Below, in pieces: positions 17,804 through 25,133 of a stretch of 64,000 bases of DNA (positions are counted from its first letter, which is position 1; each line of letters starts with the position of its first letter). Source of the DNA: Maribacter forsetii DSM 18668 (lineage in GTDB: Bacteria > Bacteroidota > Bacteroidia > Flavobacteriales > Flavobacteriaceae); NCBI RefSeq assembly GCF_000744105.1, contig NZ_JQLH01000001.1, positions 1,860,001 to 1,924,000 on the forward strand, in the 5' to 3' direction. The notes below the pieces were generated by a model that was given only the letters and a program-made list of their open reading frames with translations, did not search any database and was not told the origin of the DNA. Both the position numbers and the translations under genes were made by a program.

Positions 17804-18775
17804 ATGATAAAGTGGGGTATAGTAGGGGCAGGTAACATTGCACATAGTTTTTCAAAAGATTTGGCATTGGTAGATGGTGGTAAATTGGTTTCGGTAGCAT
17901 CTAGGAGCTTAGAGAAAGCTCAAGATTTTGCCGACGAATATGGTGCGCCCAATGCTTTTGGTAGTTATGAAGAGTTGTTTAAAAGTAATACAGTAGATAT
18001 TATTTATTTGGCAACCCCACATACCTCGCATGCAGATTTAAGTATTGAAGCAATGAAAGCGGGTAATGCCGTTTTATGCGAAAAACCAATGGGTGTAAAC
18101 AAAGCGGAGGTAGAAAAAATGGTTGCTGTAGCTAAGGAGAATAATGTTTTTTTGATGGAGGCTTTATGGTCTAGGTTTAATCCTACGATTGTTAAAGTAA
18201 AAGAATTGGTAGATAATGGAACTATTGGCGACATTGGATATTTACATTCAGATTTTGCTTTTTATGCTTTGGATCGTGATGAAAAAGGGAGATTGTTAAG
18301 CCCTGATTTGGCAGGTGGTTCTTTACTGGATATTGGAATCTATCCTATATTTTTAGCATATGTGATGTTGGGAATGCCAAAGGATATAAAGGCAACGGCG
18401 AATTTCTATAAAACAGGTGTTGAAATGCAGTGTAGTATGATTTTTAATTATGACAATGCACAAGCTATCTTGTATAGCGGACTCAATTCAAATTCAGAAA
18501 AGAAGTCTGAAATTGCCGGTAGCAAAGGCTCTATTTTTATTCACCCTAGATGGCATGAGTCTACTGGCTACACTTTAGAAAAAGATGGGGAAACGATTTC
18601 TAATGAAGTAGGAAAGAGGGGTAAAGGGTATGTGCATGAAATTGAGGAAGTACATGATTGTCTAAATTCTGGAAAAAAGGAAAGTGACTTATGGAGTCAC
18701 CAAAATAGTCTAGATTTAATTGGTATTATGGATTCCGTTCGTAAAATGACGGGAATTGTCTTTCCGTTTGAATAA
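17804..18775 (+). CDS. Gfo/Idh/MocA family NAD(P)-dependent oxidoreductase
   Basis: Cytoplasmic oxidoreductase of about 323 residues. A Rossmann fold begins MIKWGIVGAGNIAHSF, with GxGxxA. The conserved EKPMGVN motif carries the catalytic-region Lys, and a C-terminal alpha/beta domain includes the GGSLLDIGIYP signature (Asp/His-type catalytic position). I chose the ATG at 17804 because it puts the glycine-rich loop at the usual distance from the start; ATG 17783 would add seven residues. Substrates in this family are sugars, inositols or trans-dihydrodiols and cannot be assigned here. No sugar-utilisation genes are adjacent. Confidence 0.85.
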   Translation: MIKWGIVGAGNIAHSFSKDLALVDGGKLVSVASRSLEKAQDFADEYGAPNAFGSYEELFKSNTVDIIYLATPHTSHADLSIEAMKAGNAVLCEKPMGVNKAEVEKMVAVAKENNVFLMEALWSRFNPTIVKVKELVDNGTIGDIGYLHSDFAFYALDRDEKGRLLSPDLAGGSLLDIGIYPIFLAYVMLGMPKDIKATANFYKTGVEMQCSMIFNYDNAQAILYSGLNSNSEKKSEIAGSKGSIFIHPRWHESTGYTLEKDGETISNEVGKRGKGYVHEIEEVHDCLNSGKKESDLWSHQNSLDLIGIMDSVRKMTGIVFPFE

Positions 18776-18851
18776 TAGCGGAGGTAATAGTGGACAAATA
18801 CCTTAAAATTTACGATATTTGATGTTCGCTTAAATTTTAATAGACTCGAAA

Positions 18852-19028
18852 ATGAACAAGAATACTGTGCTCACTTGGGCTACTTTTATTATGATTTTTG
18901 TAGGTCTTGCTCTTATTGCTTTAGGAGCTTTTCGCTATGATCAAGTTGCTGGTTGGGGTTTTGCATCCGTCGGAATTGGTTTTTTTGCTATTGCCTGGGT
19001 GTTCAACGCACTTAAGGGTAGAGTATAA
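18852..19028 (+). CDS. Small two-helix membrane protein (58 aa, CAL67264-like)
   Basis: Short open frame in the gap before ettA. It begins MNKNTVLTWATF and has two hydrophobic stretches (about 5-25 and 36-53) separated by a short loop containing FRYDQVAG, ending in LKGRV. Composition and the double-hairpin membrane layout look genuinely coding, and it resembles a small membrane-protein family that I recall being annotated in Flavobacteriaceae as CAL67264. Function unknown. It is 67 bp upstream of ettA on the same strand. Confidence 0.7.
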   Translation: MNKNTVLTWATFIMIFVGLALIALGAFRYDQVAGWGFASVGIGFFAIAWVFNALKGRV

Positions 19029-19095
19029 CATACATTTTAAACCGGTAGAGAATTTTTTCTACTAGCTTATAATTTTTCAATAAACACTATAATTT

Positions 19096-20787
19096 ATGTC
19101 AGACGATAAGAAGGTAATCTTCTCCATGTCAGGAGTTACGAAAACCTATAAGAATGCTAATACCCCAGTTTTAAAGAACATTTACCTAAGTTTCTTCTAT
19201 GGTGCCAAAATAGGTATCTTAGGTTTAAACGGTTCTGGTAAATCTACTTTACTAAAAATTATTGCGGGAGTAGATAAGAATTTTCAAGGTGATGTTGTTT
19301 TTTCCCCTGGTTATAAAGTTGGGTACTTGGAGCAAGAACCTGAATTGGATGAAAATAAAACCGTTTTAGAGATTGTAAAAGAAGGAGTTGCAGAAACTGT
19401 AGCAATCCTTGATGAATACAATAAAATAAACGATATGTTCGGTCTTCCTGAAGTATATGAAGATGCAGACAAAATGCAGAAGTTGATGGATCAACAAGCT
19501 GCACTGCAAGATAAGATTGATGCTGCTAATGCTTGGGAACTGGATACCAAGTTAGAAATTGCAATGGATGCTTTACGTACTCCAGATTCAGATAAGAAAA
19601 TTGCTGTATTGTCCGGTGGAGAAAGAAGAAGGGTGGCTTTATGTAGATTACTGCTTCAAGAACCAGAGATATTATTGTTAGATGAACCTACCAACCACTT
19701 GGATGCGGAATCTGTACACTGGTTAGAGCATCATTTGGCGTCTTATAAAGGAACGGTAATTGCCGTAACGCACGATAGGTATTTCTTGGATAATGTTGCC
19801 GGTTGGATTTTAGAGTTGGATAGAGGTGAGGGTATTCCTTGGAAAGGGAATTATTCATCTTGGTTAGATCAAAAGTCTAAGCGTATGGCTCAAGAAAGTA
19901 AAACGGCTTCAAAAAGACAAAAAACCCTTGAACGAGAGCTTGATTGGGTACGCCAAGGTGCAAAAGGTAGACAGACAAAACAAAAAGCACGTCTTAAGAA
20001 CTACGATAAGTTAATGAGTCAAGATCAAAAACAACTTGACGAAAAATTGGAAATCTATATTCCTAACGGACCGCGTTTGGGTACCAATGTAATTGAAGCA
20101 AAAGGAGTAAGTAAGGCTTATGACGATAAGTTGCTATATGAGGATTTGAACTTTAAATTACCGCAAGCTGGTATTGTAGGTATAATTGGACCAAACGGTG
20201 CCGGTAAAACTACAATATTTAGGATGATCATGGGTGAAGAAACTCCTGATAAAGGGGAGTTTGAAACTGGTGAAACTGCTAAAATAGCATATGTTGATCA
20301 AAGTCATTCTAATATTGATCCTGAAAAAACCATTTGGCAGAATTTCAGTGATGAGCAAGAATTGGTGATGATGGGAGGTAAGCAAGTGAATTCTCGTGCT
20401 TACTTAAGTAGATTCAATTTCTCAGGTAGTGAGCAGAATAAAAAAGTAAATATGTTATCTGGTGGTGAACGTAACCGTTTGCACTTGGCAATGACCTTAA
20501 AAGAAGAAGGAAACGTTCTTCTTTTAGATGAACCTACCAATGATTTAGATGTAAACACACTACGTGCCTTGGAGGAAGGTTTAGAAAACTTTGCAGGTTG
20601 TGCAGTAGTAATTTCGCACGATAGATGGTTTTTAGATCGTATTTGTACACACATCTTGGCTTTTGAAGGTGATTCTCAAGTATATTTCTTTGAAGGTTCT
20701 TTCTCTGATTACGAAGAAAATAAGAAGAAGAGATTAGGCGGAGATCTTATGCCAAAGCGAATCAAATACAAGAAACTGATTAGATAA
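19096..20787 (+). CDS. ettA: Energy-dependent translational throttle protein EttA (ABC-F)
   Basis: Soluble ABC-F ATPase of 563 residues that binds the ribosomal E site and gates entry into elongation according to ATP/ADP. It has two ABC domains without membrane segments: Walker A GLNGSGKST (about 39) and GPNGAGKTT (about 363), signatures LSGGERRRV and LSGGERNRL, and Walker B LLLDEPTNHLD and LLLDEPTNDLD. The charged inter-domain linker (about 260-320, WVRQGAKGRQTKQKARLKNY) fits EttA rather than Uup. Length is as expected. It is followed by a strong terminator. Confidence 0.93.
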   Translation: MSDDKKVIFSMSGVTKTYKNANTPVLKNIYLSFFYGAKIGILGLNGSGKSTLLKIIAGVDKNFQGDVVFSPGYKVGYLEQEPELDENKTVLEIVKEGVAETVAILDEYNKINDMFGLPEVYEDADKMQKLMDQQAALQDKIDAANAWELDTKLEIAMDALRTPDSDKKIAVLSGGERRRVALCRLLLQEPEILLLDEPTNHLDAESVHWLEHHLASYKGTVIAVTHDRYFLDNVAGWILELDRGEGIPWKGNYSSWLDQKSKRMAQESKTASKRQKTLERELDWVRQGAKGRQTKQKARLKNYDKLMSQDQKQLDEKLEIYIPNGPRLGTNVIEAKGVSKAYDDKLLYEDLNFKLPQAGIVGIIGPNGAGKTTIFRMIMGEETPDKGEFETGETAKIAYVDQSHSNIDPEKTIWQNFSDEQELVMMGGKQVNSRAYLSRFNFSGSEQNKKVNMLSGGERNRLHLAMTLKEEGNVLLLDEPTNDLDVNTLRALEEGLENFAGCAVVISHDRWFLDRICTHILAFEGDSQVYFFEGSFSDYEENKKKRLGGDLMPKRIKYKKLIR

Positions 20788-20800
20788 TAAAGAATTAAAA

Positions 20801-20830
20801 TAAAAAAGCCCGCAATTGCGGGCTTTTTTA
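20801..20830 (+). terminator. Strong terminator after ettA
   Basis: A 30-nt perfect palindrome with a GC-rich stem (GCCCGCAATTGCGGGC) flanked by A and T runs, 13 bp after the ettA stop. The symmetric A/T flanks would let it work in both directions. Confidence 0.95.
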
Positions 20831-20833
20831 TTT

Positions 20834-20917
20834 CAGCTAACAGCTAACAGCTAACAGCTAACAGCTAACAGCTAACAGCTAACAGCTAACAGCTAACAGC
20901 TAACAGCTAACAGCTAA
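20834..20917. repeat. Heptanucleotide tandem repeat, 12 perfect copies of CAGCTAA
   Basis: Twelve identical 7-bp units run without interruption for 84 bp, between the ettA terminator and the stop codon of the convergent metallo-hydrolase gene. Each unit contains a TAA on the + strand, so the array cannot be read through as protein in all frames. Such arrays change copy number by slipped-strand mispairing. At the 3' ends of two convergent genes, the effect on expression is unclear. Confidence 0.97.
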
Positions 20918-20926
20918 CCGCTTAAA

Positions 20927-21748
20927 TTAGTATTCTTCATTAGGGTACCAATCTAATTGTATTACTTCGATATCTTGGTTGCCTGCATCTACTAATTGCT
21001 TAAATTTTGCAACATCACTAACATCTGGCTTGCCTCTGTAATGATAAGGATATACTTGTTTAGGTTTAAAGTCTAAAACGGCAGCAGCAGCACTTTCCTC
21101 TGTCATAGTATATGGTAGGTTCATACATACAAAAGCTTTGTCTATATTTTTTAAAGAACGCATTTCAGGAATATCTTCGGTATCTCCAGAGAAATAAATA
21201 CGCTGACCATTAATATTAAGAACATAACCGTTACCGCGTCCTTTTTCATGAAATTTTAAAGCCTCTTTTCTTAAGTTGTACATGGGTATGGCTTCTATGG
21301 TAATGTCGTTAAGTTCTTTGGTGGTGCCGTTTGCCATAATTTCCAATTGATCTGAATATTCTTTAGGTAATTTATCTGCAACCGCTTGTGGTACTACAAA
21401 AGTGGCGTTAGAAGTGTCTAGGGCATTTAAGGTTTCTACGTTTAAATGATCACCGTGTATATCGGTAATCAATATTAAGGTAGGGTTCTTTTGACCTTCA
21501 AAAGTAACAGCTCCGCCTACTGGATCAATATAAATGACAACATCGCTCCATTCTAAGACTGCCGTTGCATGTTCTATGGGAGTGATTTTAATGTCTGCTG
21601 ATTTGCGCTCGTTGATTATTTCGGTAACCGATTTACTTTCTTCAATTTCGTTTGTAGTATCCACATCGCTCTCCGATTTTTTGGCATCTTTACATGCAAA
21701 TGTCAAAAATCCCAATATTAGTAAAAGAAGCAATTTATTTATTTTCAT
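20927..21748 (-). CDS. Metallo-beta-lactamase-fold hydrolase, lipoprotein
   Basis: Protein of 273 residues with a lipoprotein signal peptide: hydrophobic core then FLTFAC, lipidated Cys near 19, followed by KDAKKSESDVD. The mature part is an MBL fold of the UlaG/UPF0173-like type, with DIHGDH (HxxDH-like metal motif variant), FSGDTE (metal Asp) and YPYHYRG (C-terminal His). It is likely a periplasm-facing or surface hydrolase of unknown substrate. The GNAT gene is 4 bp upstream on the same strand, so the two probably form an operon. The heptamer array lies 9 bp past its stop. Confidence 0.8.
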   Translation of the reverse strand: MKINKLLLLLILGFLTFACKDAKKSESDVDTTNEIEESKSVTEIINERKSADIKITPIEHATAVLEWSDVVIYIDPVGGAVTFEGQKNPTLILITDIHGDHLNVETLNALDTSNATFVVPQAVADKLPKEYSDQLEIMANGTTKELNDITIEAIPMYNLRKEALKFHEKGRGNGYVLNINGQRIYFSGDTEDIPEMRSLKNIDKAFVCMNLPYTMTEESAAAAVLDFKPKQVYPYHYRGKPDVSDVAKFKQLVDAGNQDIEVIQLDWYPNEEY

Positions 21749-21752
21749 TTGG

Positions 21753-22217
21753 TTACGTTAAAAGTGTTAATTCCATTTTAATATCTGATCGAAGGTACTC
21801 TAAATTATTTTCCAAATGCACATTTTTAAAACCGAATTTCTTATATATATGCAGCGCGGTGTCTAATTTAGTACTGGAGTACAATTCTAGAGTTTCCCAT
21901 TTTTTAGTCTTTGAAAATTCTATGGCATAGGCTAGCATTTTTTGTCCGATTTTTAAACCTTGATGGTTTTTGTCAACTGCCATCTTGCCCAATTCAAAAC
22001 GATTGGACTTCTTTTTAATCAATGCAAAGCATCCTACGGGTTCATTGTTCCATAATCCTATAAAGGTATATCCGCCCTTATCAATAATTGTAGATTGACT
22101 ATGTTCCAATAACTCCCTGTCTTTTTCTTCGACCTTGAAATATTCAGTAATCCAGGCAATATTCAAATCTCTAAAGTTTTGAGTATATTTAGGCTCGTAA
22201 GGCACAATGCTAAGCAT
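21753..22217 (-). CDS. GNAT family N-acetyltransferase
   Basis: Cytoplasmic 154-residue protein of single-domain GNAT length. The acetyl-CoA pyrophosphate-binding motif A is seen as KMAVDKNHQGLKIGQKM, with the Q/RxxGxG/A-like loop in QGLKIG, followed by the C-terminal LYSSTKLDTALHIYKKFGF typical of the fold. Substrate unknown. It is upstream of, and 4 bp from, the metallo-hydrolase lipoprotein gene and probably shares its mRNA. Confidence 0.8.
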   Translation of the reverse strand: MLSIVPYEPKYTQNFRDLNIAWITEYFKVEEKDRELLEHSQSTIIDKGGYTFIGLWNNEPVGCFALIKKKSNRFELGKMAVDKNHQGLKIGQKMLAYAIEFSKTKKWETLELYSSTKLDTALHIYKKFGFKNVHLENNLEYLRSDIKMELTLLT

Positions 22218-22371
22218 GATTTTAAGGTGTTTTTTTAACTTGTTAACTAAGGTATGTCATATTATATAGTCACTGCCAAGGTTTATAAATTAATTTAACA
22301 TTAAAAAATCTAAAATTTGAATTACCACGTATATAAACTGAACAAACAGACACTTTATTAAATTAAACATT

Positions 22372-23259
22372 ATGACTGAAACAAAAAACAACAATGGCTT
22401 AAAGGTTTTGACCGCTCTTTTAGGTGTTGTGCTTTTAGGTACTATCATTTACACAGTTAGTCTTTACCAAGACAAAAAGAAGACTGAAGTAGTACTTACC
22501 AAAGAAAAAGAATTGGTAGTTGAAGATTTAAATAGCTTAAAATCTGAATATGATAAGGCTATTTTAGAAAGCAACGCCACTAATGAGGAGTTGGTAAGCG
22601 CAAGAGATAATATTGCAAAATATATTGACTCTGTAAAAACTATGAAAGCTGATATTGGATCTTTATCTAGATATAGAAGACAAGTTGGTGTTCTTAAAGC
22701 TGAAAGAGAGCAATTATTGAAGCAAGTAGATTCTTTGACACGTTCTAATACTGCTATTGCTATGCAACGTGACAGTACGTACGTTGAATTGGAGAAGCAA
22801 ACTGTATTTAATGATTCTTTAGTAGTACAAAACACAAACTTGGCTCAAGTAGTTGAAAAAGGTTCTGCGTTGAACCTATCTAAATTCAATGTTGATGCCG
22901 TAAAAGAACGTAACAGTGGTAAATTGGTTTCTACACAAAGAGCTAAAGCAACTGATAAATTCAAAATTTGTTTTACTGTAGCTGACAACGTGATTGCACA
23001 AGCTGGTGACAGAGAATTTTTCTTAGAGGTTTTAGATCCTCAAGGTAATGTACTTGGTGGTAGCAACTCTATGACTAATGATAATGGAGCTTCTATTACT
23101 TATAGTAAGCAAACTGGTTTCTACTACGAGAACAAATCTTTAGATGTATGTGATTATATCAGTAAGCCTTCTGGTGATTTTAAAGATGGGAATTACATGG
23201 TAAACGTATATGACGATCAATTAAAATTATTGGGTACTTCTAAATTCATGTTGAAGTAA
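22372..23259 (+). CDS. Membrane-anchored coiled-coil protein of unknown function
   Basis: Protein of 295 residues. A short polar N-terminus is followed by a single transmembrane helix (about 9-27), a long coiled coil rich in Glu, Lys and Leu (about 35-165), and a C-terminal beta-rich domain (about 180-295) with FKICFTVADNVIAQAG and REFFLEVLDPQGNVLGG. I do not recognise a named family, though such proteins are common in Flavobacteriaceae and the helix plus coiled coil suggest a periplasmic stalk or spacer. It stands alone between divergent and convergent neighbours. Confidence 0.75.
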   Translation: MTETKNNNGLKVLTALLGVVLLGTIIYTVSLYQDKKKTEVVLTKEKELVVEDLNSLKSEYDKAILESNATNEELVSARDNIAKYIDSVKTMKADIGSLSRYRRQVGVLKAEREQLLKQVDSLTRSNTAIAMQRDSTYVELEKQTVFNDSLVVQNTNLAQVVEKGSALNLSKFNVDAVKERNSGKLVSTQRAKATDKFKICFTVADNVIAQAGDREFFLEVLDPQGNVLGGSNSMTNDNGASITYSKQTGFYYENKSLDVCDYISKPSGDFKDGNYMVNVYDDQLKLLGTSKFMLK

Positions 23260-23281
23260 TAGTTTTATAAACATATAATAG

Positions 23282-23310
23282 AAAAGGCGACCAATTGGTC
23301 GCCTTTTTTT
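23282..23310. terminator. Bidirectional terminator between coiled-coil gene and fumC
   Basis: The perfect palindrome AAAAGGCGACCAA / TTGGTCGCCTTTT lies between two convergent genes with an A run on one side and a T run on the other, so it can stop transcription from both. Confidence 0.93.
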
Positions 23311-23327
23311 ATTCCTGAAAGTTGTTA

Positions 23328-24728
23328 TTAGTCTTTTAAACTACCAACCATATTTTCAGGTTTTACCCATTCATCATAATCTTCAGCAGAAACATAACCT
23401 AGATTTACAGCTTCTTCTTTTAATGTTGTGCCGTTTTTGTGTGCAGTATTTGCAATTTCAGCAGCTTTGTAATATCCAATTTTGGTATTTAAGGCAGTAA
23501 CCAACATTAGGGAGTTATTCAATAACTCTTTAATTACACCATGATTTGGTTCTATACCAGCAGCACAATGCTCTTCAAAACTTACACAGGCATCACCGAT
23601 TAATTGTGCTGATTGTAAAATATTAGCAGCCATCATTGGTTTGAAAACATTTAATTCATAATGACCTTGCGTGCCACCAACGCTAACAGCAACATCATTA
23701 CCCATAACTTGTGCACAAACCATAGTTAACGCCTCACATTGCGTAGGATTAACTTTTCCGGGCATAATAGAACTACCTGGCTCATTTGCAGGAATAATGA
23801 TTTCACCAATACCTGAACGAGGACCTGAAGCCATCATTCTAATATCATTAGCTATTTTATTTAATGAAACAGCTAATTGCTTTAATGCGCCGTGACTTTC
23901 AACAATGGCATCATGTGCAGCAAGAGCTTCAAATTTATTTTCAGCAGTAATAAAAGGTAAACCTGTAAAATCTGCAATGTATTTGGCAACCAAAACATCG
24001 TATCCTTCAGGAGTATTTAAACCTGTACCTACAGCAGTTCCTCCTAAGGCAAGTTCACTTAAATGGGCAAGTGTATTGTTCAGTGCTTTTAAACCATGGT
24101 CTAATTGAGAAACATATCCTGAAAACTCTTGACCTAAGGTTAGGGGAGTAGCATCCATTAAATGCGTACGACCTATCTTAACTACGTTCTTGAATTCGAC
24201 AGATTTTTTCTGAAGTGTATCTCTTAATTGTGTAACACCAGGTATGGTAACTTCAACTATCTTTTTATAAGCAGCAATGTGCATACCGGTAGGGAAGGTG
24301 TCATTTGATGATTGCGATTTGTTTACATCATCATTTGGTTGAATTGTTTTTTCGCCTTCACCAATAACATTACCGGCAATTTCATGAGCCCTATTTGCAA
24401 CCACTTCATTTACGTTCATGTTACTTTGTGTACCAGAACCTGTTTGCCATATTACCAATGGAAATTGATCATCATGCTTTCCTTCTAAAATTTCATCGCA
24501 AACCTGTGCTATCAAATCTCTTTTCTCTGATGCTAATACGCCAAGTTCGCAATTAGCATAAGCAGCAGATTTTTTTAAATATGCAAACCCGTAAACAATG
24601 TCTAAAGGCATTGACGCCGAAGGACCAATTTTGAAATTATTTCTAGAGCGTTCTGTTTGCGCTCCCCAATATTTGTCTTTGGGAACCTTAACATTACCCA
24701 TGGTATCTTTTTCGATTCTGAACTCCAT
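23328..24728 (-). CDS. fumC: Class II fumarate hydratase FumC
   Basis: Soluble TCA-cycle enzyme of 466 residues that interconverts fumarate and malate. Signature regions: [13 protein letters not shown] (substrate binding, about 98-110), [17 protein letters not shown] (catalytic His region, about 185) and the SS-loop [11 protein letters not shown] (about 317-327) typical of the fumarase/aspartase superfamily. The full length and [15 protein letters not shown] near the N-terminus point to fumarase C rather than aspartase or argininosuccinate lyase. Monocistronic, with a divergent small gene upstream. Confidence 0.96.
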   Translation of the reverse strand: MEFRIEKDTMGNVKVPKDKYWGAQTERSRNNFKIGPSASMPLDIVYGFAYLKKSAAYANCELGVLASEKRDLIAQVCDEILEGKHDDQFPLVIWQTGSGTQSNMNVNEVVANRAHEIAGNVIGEGEKTIQPNDDVNKSQSSNDTFPTGMHIAAYKKIVEVTIPGVTQLRDTLQKKSVEFKNVVKIGRTHLMDATPLTLGQEFSGYVSQLDHGLKALNNTLAHLSELALGGTAVGTGLNTPEGYDVLVAKYIADFTGLPFITAENKFEALAAHDAIVESHGALKQLAVSLNKIANDIRMMASGPRSGIGEIIIPANEPGSSIMPGKVNPTQCEALTMVCAQVMGNDVAVSVGGTQGHYELNVFKPMMAANILQSAQLIGDACVSFEEHCAAGIEPNHGVIKELLNNSLMLVTALNTKIGYYKAAEIANTAHKNGTTLKEEAVNLGYVSAEDYDEWVKPENMVGSLKD

Positions 24729-24848
24729 AATCTTATAATTTATATGAATCTTAAGTTAATTTATTAATATAGCCTCAAAAATAAGGTTTACATTTATTTT
24801 TATTGTGACAACTTTGTTGTGAAAAGTAAAATTAATTTTGCAGAACGT

Positions 24849-24880
24849 TTGCAAAAAATAATTCGTTTATGGTATCTTTG
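24849..24880 (+). promoter_or_regulatory. Bacteroidota-type promoter for the 57-residue membrane protein
   Basis: TTG (24849-24851), a 21-nt spacer and TATCTTTG (24873-24880) give the full TTG-N19-21-TAnnTTTG pattern, 20 bp before the ATG at 24901. This is the best promoter match seen in the window. Confidence 0.65.
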
Positions 24881-24900
24881 TAATATATAAGTAAGAAGAT

Positions 24901-25074
24901 ATGTTTGATTTTGACCAATATTTAGGATTTTTAGCTTTTTTAACCATATTAACTATAGGTTTTTGGCTAATGATGTTTTTGTTATTATTTGTTGTCCCTT
25001 ACTGGTTAGGTGGTAACATTATGGAGTTATTAAAAGAAAGACGCGACAAGAAAAAAGCCGCAAGAGAAGCATAG
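24901..25074 (+). CDS. Small single-pass membrane protein (57 aa)
   Basis: Short open frame MFDFDQYLGFLAFL with one long hydrophobic segment (about 8-37) and a highly basic tail (ELLKERRDKKKAAREA). The tail fits the positive-inside rule, with a cytoplasmic C-terminus. It has its own promoter-like element just upstream and a terminator 14 bp after the stop, so it is a discrete transcription unit. Family not recognised; function unknown. Confidence 0.75.
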   Translation: MFDFDQYLGFLAFLTILTIGFWLMMFLLLFVVPYWLGGNIMELLKERRDKKKAAREA

Positions 25075-25088
25075 ATAAAGTGTAATAA

Positions 25089-25117
25089 AAAAGGAGCCTA
25101 TTGGCTCCTTTTTTTAT
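25089..25117. terminator. Bidirectional terminator after the 57-residue gene
   Basis: AAGGAGCC / GGCTCCTT stem with a TATT loop, preceded by A and followed by T runs, located between the small gene and the convergent outer-membrane protein gene. Confidence 0.92.
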
Positions 25118-25133
25118 GTCTTGTTTTCTAATT

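Noticed and set aside
20834..20917. The heptamer array as a CRISPR array
   Set aside because: Units are 7 bp with no spacers and no cas genes are near.
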